Assembly: GCA_025084515.1 (NCBI GenBank) | Contig: JAJAGP010000184.1 | Span: 62,001-126,000, forward strand | Source: Ancistrus triradiatus | Taxonomy: Eukaryota > Chordata > Actinopteri > Siluriformes > Loricariidae | Reading direction: 5' to 3' | DNA: 64,000 nucleotides | Part shown: one piece after another, positions 36,103 through 47,000 of the stretch | Position numbering within the stretch: position 1 is the stretch's first letter | How the letters are laid out: the number at the start of each line of letters is the position of its first letter | Notes under the pieces: generated by a model | The model's input: the letters and a program-made list of their open reading frames with translations, nothing else | Database searches by the model: none | What the model was told of the DNA's origin: nothing | Translations under genes and position numbers: made by a program

Positions 36103-37737
36103 ACAAATAATATAACAACATAATGCACCCGTTGGCATTCTGGTCAATCCTGATTACAGCTAATGACAGGTCGTGCCTGGTTATGTCCTTTATCCGTTAT
36201 TTAATCTTATCCAGACAATTCTATATACTTTCCCTAAGTTAATGTGGGTTCATTTACAAATAAATAAATATTTAGGCATCTTCATATTCTACAGTATATG
36301 TATATCTTTGTATATATTGTATATCTTTAATCCAGCCTGATCTTGTTTGTCTTGCTCGGGTAGGCTATTTGTGTTTTATAAATCCATATTAAAGGTTTAT
36401 CCTGGCTGATTCATAGTTCTTAGTTTACCTATTTTATTAATGAGGGCACACTGAAAAGGGTTTATTGCTAGGACTAAAACAAAGAAGGCTGTATAAATCT
36501 TAATTATTAATTTTGTATTACTATGCATGTTGTGCATGCATAAGAAGATGCTTCGCTTAAAATGTTCCATTATGTTCATTAAAAATAGGAACGATGAGAG
36601 TTTGGAACATCAGATGGATTTTACTAGTCAGGTTTATTCAATAGAGTTGACATAGTTCTGTACAGATAGAAAATTGTCATGCCCTAAACAAAAATAAAAA
36701 AATGTATATATCTCACCGTCCTCTCATTATCATCTAATTATGTCTCCCAAACTTTATACCCAGAATTTGCCCTTATAAATTGTACTATGATGTGATTTCT
36801 GCCAAAGGGGTGATACTAAAGATTGAGAGGATGCTCAGAAATTTTGAGAATTTAAAAATAAAAGTTTATTCCAGTGTAAATGCATTTTTCAGTAGAACTT
36901 CAATTCATTTCACAATCATCAAATCATATTGTGTGACCCGTGGTAGAGAGACCATGGAATAAGCCCGCATGTCTGACCACAAAACTACTTTGCAAAGGTA
37001 CAAGTAATTAAAATAAATAAATCACCCAGTGATCAAACTATACATCAGATCAGTTTAAAGGCACAAAGTGTTTGCTAAAGTGCTACAAAGTGCAGATAGA
37101 TTTAAATACAATTAAGGGACAGTTAAACCCAATAACCACCACAAGCTAGGACAGAGCAATAGACTGCATTCTGTTTTTTTCCCTCTCATTTTTAGTTTAG
37201 AATCTATTGACTATTAAAAGATTAAACTGATCCACAGTGTTAGTGCAGCGACAGCAGCGGCCTTATTATTATCTGTGCTCCATAAAAAAGCACTGAACAC
37301 GTGGAGCAAACTGTTTAAAGGAGATGAACTAGGAAAGAGGCTGTTTATAGCTTCGAAATGTGAAAACAAATTTCTGCTATTCAACTGTGGCCCATTTTCA
37401 ACATTACAGTTCAACTCTTGGCTTCTTCACACAGGTTCTCATCCCATACAGACAGGCCTGGAAGGGCTCAGCGAATCCTAGAAAGCAAATACAGCACAGA
37501 CATGATCAAAAATGATCATATAACCGTACAGCAAACTTTCATTTCATAGAAGAACCCTACAACTGCTTCTCACAGCTTGGTTCTACTGTATGTCTTTGCT
37601 TTTAATTGTAACATAAAAACATAACATCTAAACATCTAATACGATAGCTCAGCATTATGGTGACGAGGGTTCGAGTCCCAGCTTGCCTTTCAGGACGCAT
37701 ATAACAAAAAAATAACAAGCTTTAGGTGAATTACAAT

Positions 37738-37830
37738 AATAGGGGTGAAACGATACACTCTTCTCATGATCTGATTTGATTCACGATACGATTTTCTGCC
37801 AATTAACAATGCAAAGCAATGCATCATTTC
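37738..37830. mobile_element. Terminus of a dispersed repeat (GGGGTGAAACGATACAC)
   Basis: AGGGGTGAAACGATACACTC followed by GATTCACGATACGATTTTC is the end of a repeat whose opposite-orientation relative occurs at 52095-52170. Confidence 0.4.
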
Positions 37831-37924
37831 AAACAAACATTAGTCTTCTGCTATTAAAATAAATGACTAGAAACTCTGTTGTAGGTCCGCCACATCTTAA
37901 ATAACTGAGTGAAAACGCTGCTTT

Positions 37925-37930
37925 TTTATT
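37925..37930 (-). terminator. Candidate poly(A) signal for the secreted cysteine-rich gene
   Basis: AATAAA on the minus strand, about 480 nt beyond the predicted stop codon. It is the nearest canonical hexamer I noticed downstream. The assignment is tentative. Confidence 0.3.
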
Positions 37931-38410
37931 TCTGAAGAATAACAGTGTACAAGTATAACAAATATAAACAAAAAGAGCCTTTAGTCCCCTGAAATTAAAA
38001 GAAATAAGGAGTGCTCCTGCAACAAAATGTGCTATTGCAACTGTTTCACCACATTTAAATAACTAAGTGCTACCTTAAATTAAAAAAATCAAAGTAAACA
38101 AACTAGCTCACTGAGAACAGAGGATACAAGCACGACCTCTGGTGTTCAAAAACTGCAACTGCATTAGATGATGTAATGAACAGAACGCGTCGTCCATCCC
38201 CACGATGTGCACTGTCACATTTTTGGCCCTAATTACTAAGTCGAAGCTTTTGAAATGAATTGAAAAATGTGATTTAAATAAATATACTGTTGTTAAAATG
38301 GTGTGAGGTTATAACAACAAGCCGTCTGAATTTCTTTCTAACTTCAGCTGTAGCACATGCTGCATAAAGTTCCCTGCTCAAAAAAAGGTTTCATTTATGG
38401 TTTTACTAAA

Positions 38411-38544
38411 TTAAGCCTTGACAGCAGTATTGTATTTAGTTTGGTTGTGTTTGTTTTTACCACAAAACAGTCCTGTAGTCTGCATGTCATCGTCCGTTTC
38501 CATTATTCCTTCGATGCATTTGTCGAGTGCGCAGTGGGCGGCAC
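38411..38544 (-). CDS. Secreted cysteine-rich gene, exon 6 (terminal)
   Basis: Encodes (R)AAHCALDKCIEGIMETDDD and on to the TAA at 38413-38411, with Cys83, Cys88 and Cys106. The acceptor is CTCTCAG after a pyrimidine-rich tract. The tail after residue 105 lacks obvious structure and might be read-through into an intron. Confidence 0.55.
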
Positions 38545-41046
38545 CTGAGAGAGAGGGATGAGGTTATTCTGGCTCTGTTTGTGACTTTGGGATTACATCT
38601 ATGAGCTTATTGAACTCACGTTGAACACCACGATCCCCCTCGAGACCGTACGCTGAAACACAAAGCACAGGTCCAGATAAACTCATAGAGAGCGGATGCC
38701 AGTGGAACGGCAGTGCTCAGTAAGTCGGGCTCAATCTCTGTAAATCAGTGTTTTTATAACTTTTTTCCTTGGAGCACCCCCTGCAGGTATCTAAGAAAGT
38801 TGCGTCCCCAGTACACACACACAGACCAGAAGATAAAAGTGATTCATTGCAAACTTTTATTGGCAAAACTACATAAATTAGATATTTTCTTTTTCTCTTG
38901 GGTTGCTTTTATAGCTTTTCCCCCCCAACTAAACCTTTAGATGAAATTGAGTTAAGTCATTTTATATACAGATTTTTTCCAGTGAGTGTGTCATTTTATT
39001 TAACATGTTCACAATGTATTTTGACAAAGCCTCATGGACCCCCTGTGATGTTTTGCGGGGGCACGGACCCCAGGTCAGGAATCATGAGTGTATATGATAT
39101 ATAAGTTAGTTAATACAGCCGAGCCCTGCTATCCATCTCCTATTTTCTGATTCCTTGCTGTACCATAGGATTTGTTTTGTATTGTCCAGTTCTTAGCTCT
39201 GTTTAGAATGTCAGATTTCCACATGTTATTTGTAGAAGCTTGTGATGCGAAACTGCTAATCACTACACTATAACAACAAAGATATTAGCTAGTTCATAAA
39301 GAAATAAACTTTTGGGCTAATCCACAATCTAGCATTATTGTAATAAACATGCCACAAGACCTAATCAAATTAAAATTATGATAAATAAACAAAACACAAT
39401 CTAACTTAAACATGTACCGGCCTAAAAGTAAAACGAGTCCATTTAAATTTAGTTTGCTAGTTAGCAGCTGTACTTACTGGAGTTTTGATACAGGAGATCA
39501 TATCCGTGTTTGACGCATTTCTTCACCATGCAAACTAAAACAGACACAAAAATTCAAAACAAGGTTCAGCAGTGTATTGTGGACCTCCACTTGGGATAAC
39601 AGCAATGTTTCATTGTTCGTAAATGTGTAACATCGACGTGAAGGTTTTCTTTCAGACTCATATCATACCTGTATCCCAGCAGTTCAGGGCCCGCAGTCCT
39701 TTCTGAAAACATTCTGAAAATAGTAAGGATTCGTTTTAGATATATTAATTATTGTATTTATGGAAGCATCAGTGGGAGCTAGATTCAAACCAGCAGTGAC
39801 TTTTGTAGCCACGAGTAGGATTTTGTATTCCAAAAAATGCCAAAGGTTGGATTTGTTCTGGGCTGTGTTGGTGGTGCACAGCTGTTACTGGAGCAAGAGG
39901 AACAGGATTCGAGCCCCAGCCCTGCCAAACTGCCACGGCTGGACCCTGGAGGAACAGCCACAATTGCTTGGACTGATCACTGTAAGACTCGATCAGTTGT
40001 AATTCACTCCAGATAGGGGCGTGTTCTAAATGACTAAATGTTAATGTATTCACTCTCAGATGTTCATTTGCTTTCTGTAACCAGAGTGTCGGATTTTGGG
40101 TTTCAGGATGATCGGCCATTTTCCAATCAGACACTGTTCATATCTGTGAGGTTAACCATCTGCATCAAACTTCCTACTGCGGTGAAGCACTGATTCACGT
40201 GGCAAGTGAGAAAGAAAAGTTATTTCCATATGAATAAAAGTCATTTCATTTTCATGTAGAACTATGTAAGTACAATGGGTGTATTAAAATAATTGTATTA
40301 TTAATTTATTTTGTAAATGTACCAATATATACATTTAGTGTATTAACATTATTGGTGTTATTAATTTAAATTTACACATTTTTATTTTCTATTTAAATTT
40401 GATTATATGGCTATTTCTTTATATAACTGTATTTATTTTTTTAGATTAAGACTATTATGATTTTATATCAGTAAATCTTATAGCAACATTACCAGCTCAA
40501 AATGAAGAAGAAAATTATATATAGTGATTTCATAAATATTTTAGTACATTTAATTATTCTTTATTCATTATTTCATGTCAGTAGTTAACTTAGGACACTT
40601 TGGATTTTATATGGGGTCTTAATGCTACATTCATGCTATATAAACGACATATATAAACTATATTAGTATAAAGAATTTACTATTTTGGTATAAACGTTTG
40701 TTAATACAATATAGTTTGATTTTGTGATGAGAAGCTAATTTTATTTGTTTTAAGTATTTATTCATTCATTGTCTTATCTGCTGCTTAGTCAGTGCTCAGG
40801 GTCATGATTCTGTTTATGTAATGCAATTAAATGTTAAATATTTATATTATTATATGACAAACATATATTTATGACAAAATTACATTCTAATTAACTTAAT
40901 ATTTAAAGATATCAGTTATCCTTTTCACTGATAAGGAAAATGAAAGCAGAGGTTTGTAACTATGACATTAATTTATTTTATTTCCACTATAGCTGTGTTA
41001 CACGCTAATGTATGCCATATGCGATATATAATATGTATATAGACTG

Positions 41047-41094
<48 letters not shown>

Positions 41095-41556
41095 TTAGGT
41101 ATCTACGCTTTCGAACTCCAAACACTAATCCAGATTGTACTATGACATGACAGTAGTGGTTACTGGTGGAACAGGTTCCCTGTCAAACCTCACCTTGTAT
41201 TTCAAAAAGAGGAAAGATGAAGGTTTCACTTTTGCTTCCTCCATACAGACCTGTTTAATTGGAAACGAAAAACAGTTAGCACAAACACAGTTACCATAAC
41301 ACATAACACATGGTGCCTGAATTATAAAGCAAATCTCAAAGCATATGTCTGTATTAGCCTAATTATCACTGCTATTTATAGCTCACTATTAAGTCTACAA
41401 TCAGTGCTAAGATTTGCACACAATGCAACCTCGACTTGCTTTATTTTTTGCCTATAGAGAATAATTTAATGTTCAAAAAGTAAAAGTTTGCACTGATGTA
41501 ACTGCTGACTTACCGAAAACACACAAAGCGATGAGAATCTGAAAAGTCACAGCCAT
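38411..41556 (-). CDS. Predicted small secreted cysteine-rich protein, unrecognised
   Basis: Six minus-strand exons join in one open frame: 41556-41514, 41250-41194, 39713-39669, 39534-39478, 38652-38620 and 38544-38411 (122 codons plus TAA). Every intron is GT/AG and phase 1. The N-terminus MAVTFQILIALCVFGLYGG looks like a signal peptide. The mature part has seven cysteines (35, 45, 50, 55, 83, 88, 106) with three C-x4-C spacings, and possible N-glycosylation sites at N66 and N112. The C-terminal part is acidic (METDDDM) and then lysine/asparagine-rich. This suggests a compact disulfide-bonded secreted or luminal protein. I do not recognise the family. The gene is tandem with ebf and divergent from ube2d2. 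The last exon contains a donor-like TGTG|GTAAAA after residue 105, so the true C-terminus may lie on another exon. An in-frame ATG also exists upstream at 41661, but the 41556 start gives the better signal peptide. Confidence 0.7.
38620..38652 (-). CDS. Secreted cysteine-rich gene, exon 5
   Basis: A very short 33-nt phase 1-1 exon encoding (T)YGLEGDRGVQ between acceptor TTTCAG and donor GTGAGT. Its shortness makes it the least certain exon, but it keeps frame on both sides. Confidence 0.55.
38746..39087. mobile_element. hAT-like MITE, copy 2, inverted
   Basis: A reverse-complement relative of 21084-21422: it starts CAGTGTTTTTATAAC, then TTGGAGCACCCCCTGCAGG, and ends GGACCCCAGGTCAGGAATCA. Flanking 8-mers (CTGTAAAT, GTGTATAT) are only loosely similar. 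It sits between exons 4 and 5 of the secreted cysteine-rich gene. Confidence 0.7.
39478..39534 (-). CDS. Secreted cysteine-rich gene, exon 4
   Basis: A 57-nt phase 1-1 exon encoding (V)CMVKKCVKHGYDLLYQNS, with Cys50 and Cys55 and the sequon N66-S-T formed across the junction with exon 5. Acceptor TTTTAG, donor GTAAGT. Confidence 0.65.
39669..39713 (-). CDS. Secreted cysteine-rich gene, exon 3
   Basis: A 45-nt phase 1-1 exon encoding (E)CFQKGLRALNCWDT, with Cys35 and Cys45. Acceptor TTTCAG, donor GTATGA. Confidence 0.65.
41050..41091. repeat. (TA)n microsatellite
   Basis: About 20 TA units in intron 2 of the secreted gene, about 100 bp beyond exon 2. Confidence 0.95.
41194..41250 (-). CDS. 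Secreted cysteine-rich gene, exon 2
   Basis: A 57-nt phase 1-1 exon after acceptor AAACAG, encoding LYGGSKSETFIFPLFEIQ, before donor GTGAGG. It probably contains the signal-peptide cleavage site around the GGS segment. Confidence 0.65.
41514..41556 (-). CDS. Secreted cysteine-rich gene, exon 1 (signal peptide)
   Basis: Encodes MAVTFQILIALCVF plus the first base of Gly15, a hydrophobic leader, followed by the donor G|GTAAGT. Confidence 0.65.
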
Positions 41557-41584
41557 TGTGCGCTTACTTAGCCTCGGAGCTATG

Positions 41585-41630
41585 AGCTGCTGCTTGGCAG
41601 TGCCACAGGCTATGGTTAATATGCAAATAT
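41585..41630 (-). promoter_or_regulatory. Octamer (ATTTGCAT) plus AT-rich core upstream of the secreted gene
   Basis: On the minus strand a perfect octamer ATTTGCAT (41628-41621) runs directly into an AT-rich CATATTAAC, about 65 nt before the start codon. Octamer next to a TATA-like box is the layout of POU-factor-driven promoters, classically immunoglobulin genes. Function is inferred. Confidence 0.4.
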
Positions 41631-41689
41631 TGGTTATGACATCACTGGTCCAGCCCAACACATTCTATTGTTCAGCAAAAAATGAAACC

Positions 41690-41900
41690 AAAAGTAAAGA
41701 TCAAAGAAAAGTTTATGAACCCTTTGGGATTTCCCAGACTGCATAAATAATTTCTCATAAACACTTTTATCTTCGTCCAAGCCATATAAACAGTCTAAGC
41801 TGATAGTGAATCTATTTCTCTTCATAGTGTAAAGTAGTGTAAACACTAATTCATAATTTTCATTAGCCAATGCAGAATAAAGTATGTGAACTCTTTTACT
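41690..41900. mobile_element. Decayed DNA-transposon-like repeat
   Basis: TATGAACCCTTTGGGATTTC followed by CATAAATAATTTCTCATAAA, ending in AAGTATGTGAACTCTTTTAC, resembles a widespread fish DNA-transposon fragment known to me by its TATGTGAACCCTTTGG motif. It starts about 135 bp upstream of the secreted gene's start codon. Confidence 0.4.
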
Positions 41901-42824
41901 TAACCCTCCTGTTGTGTTCTGGCCAGTTTTAGCCAGTTTTCATATTTTCCTCCATTATAACTAGGATTTGGGTTAAATATGGTTTCTGTCATTTGGCTGG
42001 CATAATCACATAAGTACAAAAAAATAATGATAAGTGGTTTCACTGATTTAGAATTTGTAACATCTTAGGTGTTCCAGTCACAGATTCTGACCAACCATCA
42101 GAGGTGGCAGAAGTACACAAGTTCTCTAATTAAGGAAAAGTCCTACTAAACTGATTAAAAACACTCAAATAAAAGCTGGAGTGTGGTTTATATATTTTAC
42201 TCAAGTAGAGTATAGAAGTACATGCTAGTAAATTTACTTAAGGAAAAAAAGTATTTCGAAAGTATTTCTTTAAAAAGACTTTCTAACTCAATTTTTGAAA
42301 CAGGGTGTATTTATGGAGGGCAAGAGGTACACATCATCTGCTAAAATCATACAAATATTATATCTTTAGTTAGCCATAGCAAGAAAAAAACATTTTCGGA
42401 CATGAGGACCAAAACATACAACCTGTTTTGCAAATGTAGTGCGTAAAACATAAAACACAACTTGAAGCACCAGACATGGCTACGTCACAGACACAAGCGT
42501 ACTGAATGTGTAAATAGTCATTATACTCATTTATTTAAAGATTAATATTTAATCTCCCAAGACGCAGTTATTTAGTTGACCTACAGCAAAGGTGTTATTT
42601 GTTTAGTCAGAACATGTTTGTATATGAGAAATGAATGCAGAAGCGCAGGTAGTTCCTGATTTACTAAAAGAAATACAAAGGTTTCTTGGTGCATTAAAGA
42701 CCTTTGAACCAATGCATGTAACTATTAAATCAATATTGAATTTTAAAACTGTGTCTCAATCCTAAATCCTGCTGCTCAAAATTGATATGAATGTAAATTT
42801 TGAATTTCAGAGAATTTACTCCAG

Positions 42825-43180
42825 GGGTGTGAGCGCAAGTTCTGATTATGGAATCATTTGTTTTGAGGGATTTTGCTTATCATGATTATACGACATATTA
42901 GCAGAAGCTTTGTTTATGTCATAAAATATTATGGGGGTTTTGGTTATCATGTATCATGTTCGGTTATGCCATGGTGAATTAGGAGTGGTTCTGATATGAT
43001 GTAATGCACTGGGAGGGGTTTGGTTATGGTACTGCGTCAGTATGAGGAGGGGGTTCTCGTTATGACCTTTTGAGAGGTCTATGGTTTTGATGTAAGGTAT
43101 TAATAAGTAAGTTGTTTTTGATGAATGTGTTGGAGAGTTTTTGTTATATGTAATGTAATGGGGGGGGGGGGGGGGTATGA
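42825..43180. repeat. Diverged inverted relative of minisatellite A
   Basis: Repeated GGGAGGGGTTTGGTTATG-type segments followed by ATGATGTAATG are the reverse complement of the 1325-1740 unit, with many mismatches. The block ends in a G run (43160-43175). It lies between the secreted cysteine-rich gene and ube2d2. Confidence 0.65.
43160..43175. repeat. G homopolymer, 16 bases
   Basis: Ends the diverged minisatellite block. The length is likely unreliable. Confidence 0.9.
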
Positions 43181-43549
43181 CGTTTGGTTGTAATTGTATT
43201 GTATTGTATAGTATTGTATTTTATTGGGTGAATTGAATTTGCACCATGCACTTTTATATGTGTAGTAGAAAAAGTAAATAATCCTCATTCAATATAATCC
43301 TGATTACTCAATATGCCTGCAAACGGAACAAACGGCCTCTAACAAAAAACCATAATGTGTTAATCCTCATCAGATATAATCCTTATATTACTCAAGATGT
43401 GCAGCAAACGGGCTTAATTGAAACCATATGTTGCCTTGTTTCTTAGAAACCCCTATCTTTAATAATTGTTCTGAGGCCCAATGCTGCATTTATCGGCAGG
43501 GGGTGGGGTGGGCGCTGTTGGGACCCTGTTGCTTTGGGTGTGTAAGTTC

Positions 43550-44035
43550 GGTATAATTAGACTTCCCACCCGTTTTACACAACCCCCGCCTCTTTCTAGA
43601 CGCTCTGGGTCAGATTCATTCTCGGAGTGGGTTGTTCCTATTGCTTATGAGCTGCTTTAGAGCCAAATCTAGGAAGCGTAGGAGGAATTGGTCGAAAGCG
43701 GGTAGGGGAACAAGTAAAGCGTCTAACAGAAGAAGACATTTTTGTGTAGTGATAGTGTAGAGAGACACATACGCGCACAGACTGTGTTTAACACGAGTAA
43801 ACGTCATCCACTGTCCCATCTGTCGACGGTTGCATAACGTTAAAATAAGAGAATATCTCTCTATAATTTAACCATACATTTCAAACGGTGTTACAACGGT
43901 AGGCTGGTTAGTTTTGGTCGTATTTGGCGTCGACACCAGCATTCATCTCTTGGCTTAGCATTAGCATTCGTTTTTCTGAAAAAGTAGGTGAGCTACGCCG
44001 GGCTAAATCTCAACCTTCTTCAATACAGACACGGA
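43550..44035 (+). promoter_or_regulatory. ube2d2: ube2d2 promoter and 5' UTR
   Basis: The 480 bp before the ube2d2 ATG contain a C-rich stretch (CCCGCCTC near 43585) and scattered CpGs but no TATA box. This fits a housekeeping promoter. The transcription start cannot be placed. Confidence 0.4.
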
Positions 44036-44060
44036 ATGGCGGTTGAAACGAATTCACAAG
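44036..44060 (+). CDS. ube2d2: ube2d2 coding exon 1, with apparent one-base insertion
   Basis: The exon reads ATGGCG, an extra G, then TTGAAACGAATTCACAAG before the donor GTAAAT. Without the extra base it encodes MALKRIHK exactly. No alternative in-frame ATG exists upstream: a TAA at 44004-44006 closes the frame of TTGAAACGA. Confidence 0.85.
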
Positions 44061-47000
44061 GTAAATTCAATGTCATGTACGGCAACATTTCAGCACCGAC
44101 GGTGACGTTTTTATTTCACCGCAGTCTGTGCTAATGTAACCATAGCTAGCCACTGTTAAGTTACTGGCTGCGTCCGAAACCGTATGGTCTCCTACTAAGT
44201 AGGTGTTCTTAAGTAGTGTAGACAACTATGATGTGGTTCTTGTTTAGCACACTACGTAGTGCTGCAGTATGCAGTTTGGGACGCAGCCTCTGGTTTAACG
44301 CCGCTGACTTAAGTTTCCTATGTTTTGACTTTGCTTGTTATCAGTTATTCGTACTTTGAAGTGTTACATCATTTGTTTGACACATTTAATGGTGCAGCAG
44401 TTATGACTAATCAAACGGTCTTAGTTCGATTAATGATTTTAAATAGAATTATAAATCTTCGTCTCCAGGCTAACAGTAGCGGAATTATAATTAACGTTAG
44501 CTTTGAGTGTAAATTAAATGTATTTCATATGATTGCAGCCATAACCATCAACATAGTCTTTATAAAATTAGATGTACATTTAGAAATGGGAAATGTATAA
44601 ATGATCAAGCCGTTGTAAAAGTTTGCTGTAGTTGCAGGACTAGCTAAGCAGTTGATGCTACTGTTCGACTGGCAATGCAGTCCGTGGTAATATCGAATTT
44701 ATTATTATGTAGGTATTTTCGAATATATTTGTTTAGTTGTACTATTTTCAACTATAAATGAATGAATAATAGGGAACATAATGTTGCTGCTGTCATGCAG
44801 CCAGGAATAGCAATGCTAAGAAATATTTATTCTAATAGTTTCCATTTCTACATTCATCTTTTTACGCAATCATTAACCAGGTAGACACTTTTATTGACCA
44901 GTCTTGGGGTTCCAGTGTCAGTGGGCAGCAAGGGCACTCAGTCGGTACTGAGACAAACCCGATGGGGGCATGGCGTACCCATTTCTTTTTAAAAGAAGGC
45001 GCAAATTAACACTTGCATTAAGTCATGTAGCAAATGCGAACCAAACGTTGTCACTGTAGAACCCTGCTTCCACACAGCTGGCATGTTTGTTGCATTGGCA
45101 AAGAGCTCCTCGCTCCATGCTGGTCATGTCATCAAAACATCTTTGTTTGGTATAAATTATTCAGTCTGTTCACTTGTTGCGTTTAGTGCTTTTTTTAATC
45201 CATTTTTGACTGAATATTCAGTTCGTCTCTATTTATATCTGTAATATAAGTAATTATAAACATTAAAGTAGCAAGCAGATTTGGCTCATTGTTTGCCAAT
45301 CTGGTGGATTTGGCTCATCTGCTGGACCTGTTTCAGCATCTTCTACCTTTTAAGATAACATTTCTAGGAACTAAGGGGCATGATTTTCTCACATGCACAT
45401 CTGAGTTTTCTTAAAAATCTTGCTGTGCTTTTAGAACATCAGCCAAATTGCTAGTCACGAGTCCCATTGGGGAAACCTTCCCGATCTTGTATTCACAAAC
45501 GAATGGAACAATCAGCCAAAGCATTAAAGCCACCTGGTCTAAATGCTCAGTCCTGGGGATTGTGAGCAGATCATTACCCAGAGCTGCATGTGGTGTTCTC
45601 ACAGTACACGGGTTCCATCACGTCCCCAGGTAAACGATGGACACGTACCTGACCTGTAGCTGTTCCGTCCATTCAGACTGAACTGCATAGGAGTTGTTGC
45701 TCTTGTGCATCAATGAGCCTTGGATGCAAAACGATTTGTCCCTACATCCAACACATCGACTATGAGAACCAGCTGTTCAGCCTGATATACCCCATTGTGC
45801 TGTTATAACGAGATGATGTTATTCGTTTTGTGTGGTTTTAATGTTTTTGTTGTTGTTGTTCTTAAGTTTCTCAGCAGCAACATGTGTGTCCAGTATTATA
45901 GACTGCATCTCAGATATCATACTGCTTGGTGTGATCACGCGTGTATTGGGGTACTAATTTGTATGTAGTAGGAACAGTTATTGGAGTCTAACAAAGCGAC
46001 AGCCTGATTTTAGGCACTGATGCATTACAGTGCATGTTTGTGTTGTGTGTGTATAAAAAGTAGGAAAATGTCGTTGTAATGAAAGAAACCCTGTCCTTAA
46101 CTCCCACTGGATTTGCTGTTGCTTTGCATCTGATTTGCATGTTTGCATAAGTTAAACTGGCTGCTTTTGTCACGGCATCTACAGTTGCTCCCCTGTTATA
46201 ATGCAGGCCTTATTGAGCAGTGTGGAGTCTATTGAAGAACCCAGTGGAACTGCACTAATGGTTAACACTAAGTTCAGTTCGCTGGGTGATGTGCTGGGCC
46301 TGTCGACTCATTCAGTTCGGGCTTTTAATGCCTTTGATGTGAGTGTGGCCAATTGCTTTATTATTGGCTCTGCTTTTTCATTTGGATTGAAAACAAAATG
46401 TTCTCACGCACCGATGACTAAACCTCGGTTGCTCATCGCCGGGATGCAGTTGTAAGCAAAGCAGTGTGGAGTAAATAAATGAATGCTCCGAACCCGTGTA
46501 CATCGAACGAAATGTCAAGCGTGTTAAAGTTATTGTTGCTAGTGACATAACATTTGATCTGGTATGGATGTGGCGGCAGAAAAGCTTCTTTGCTGCATCA
46601 GGCTGTTATTCGTGCTCGAATCTGTTCTACACCCCGGAATTCTAATTAAGTTTGTTTTTAGTTGGTAAAGTAAGTGGCTAAAATGTTACAACTGTCAGTT
46701 TTTTTCTGTATCCACAAGAGATGTCAAGAATTCAAAGAGCACAGTATTATCATTGATATACTGTTGTTATTGGCCGCCTCATCAGTGGAATTCAAATGTT
46801 TATAAACAAATATAAAGGACCTATTTAAGAATGCATCACCAGGGAAAATACGGAACTTTTAGCACATAAGTGTGGAACATATTTTCATGTTCTGTTTTAA
46901 AACCACATGATGTAAGGATGCAACTTTTTTACCGCTGTGTATATAACCTGTCACGTGCTGATGGTGTAAACCAAAACAAAGCTAGGAAAAGCTCTGTGAT

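Larger units (their letters stand above)
32761..37924. other. Intergenic, ebf promoter to secreted gene
   Basis: AT-rich, with microsatellites, one SINE, an NRF1 palindrome and a CTCF core. I found no exon pattern in either strand. Confidence 0.5.
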
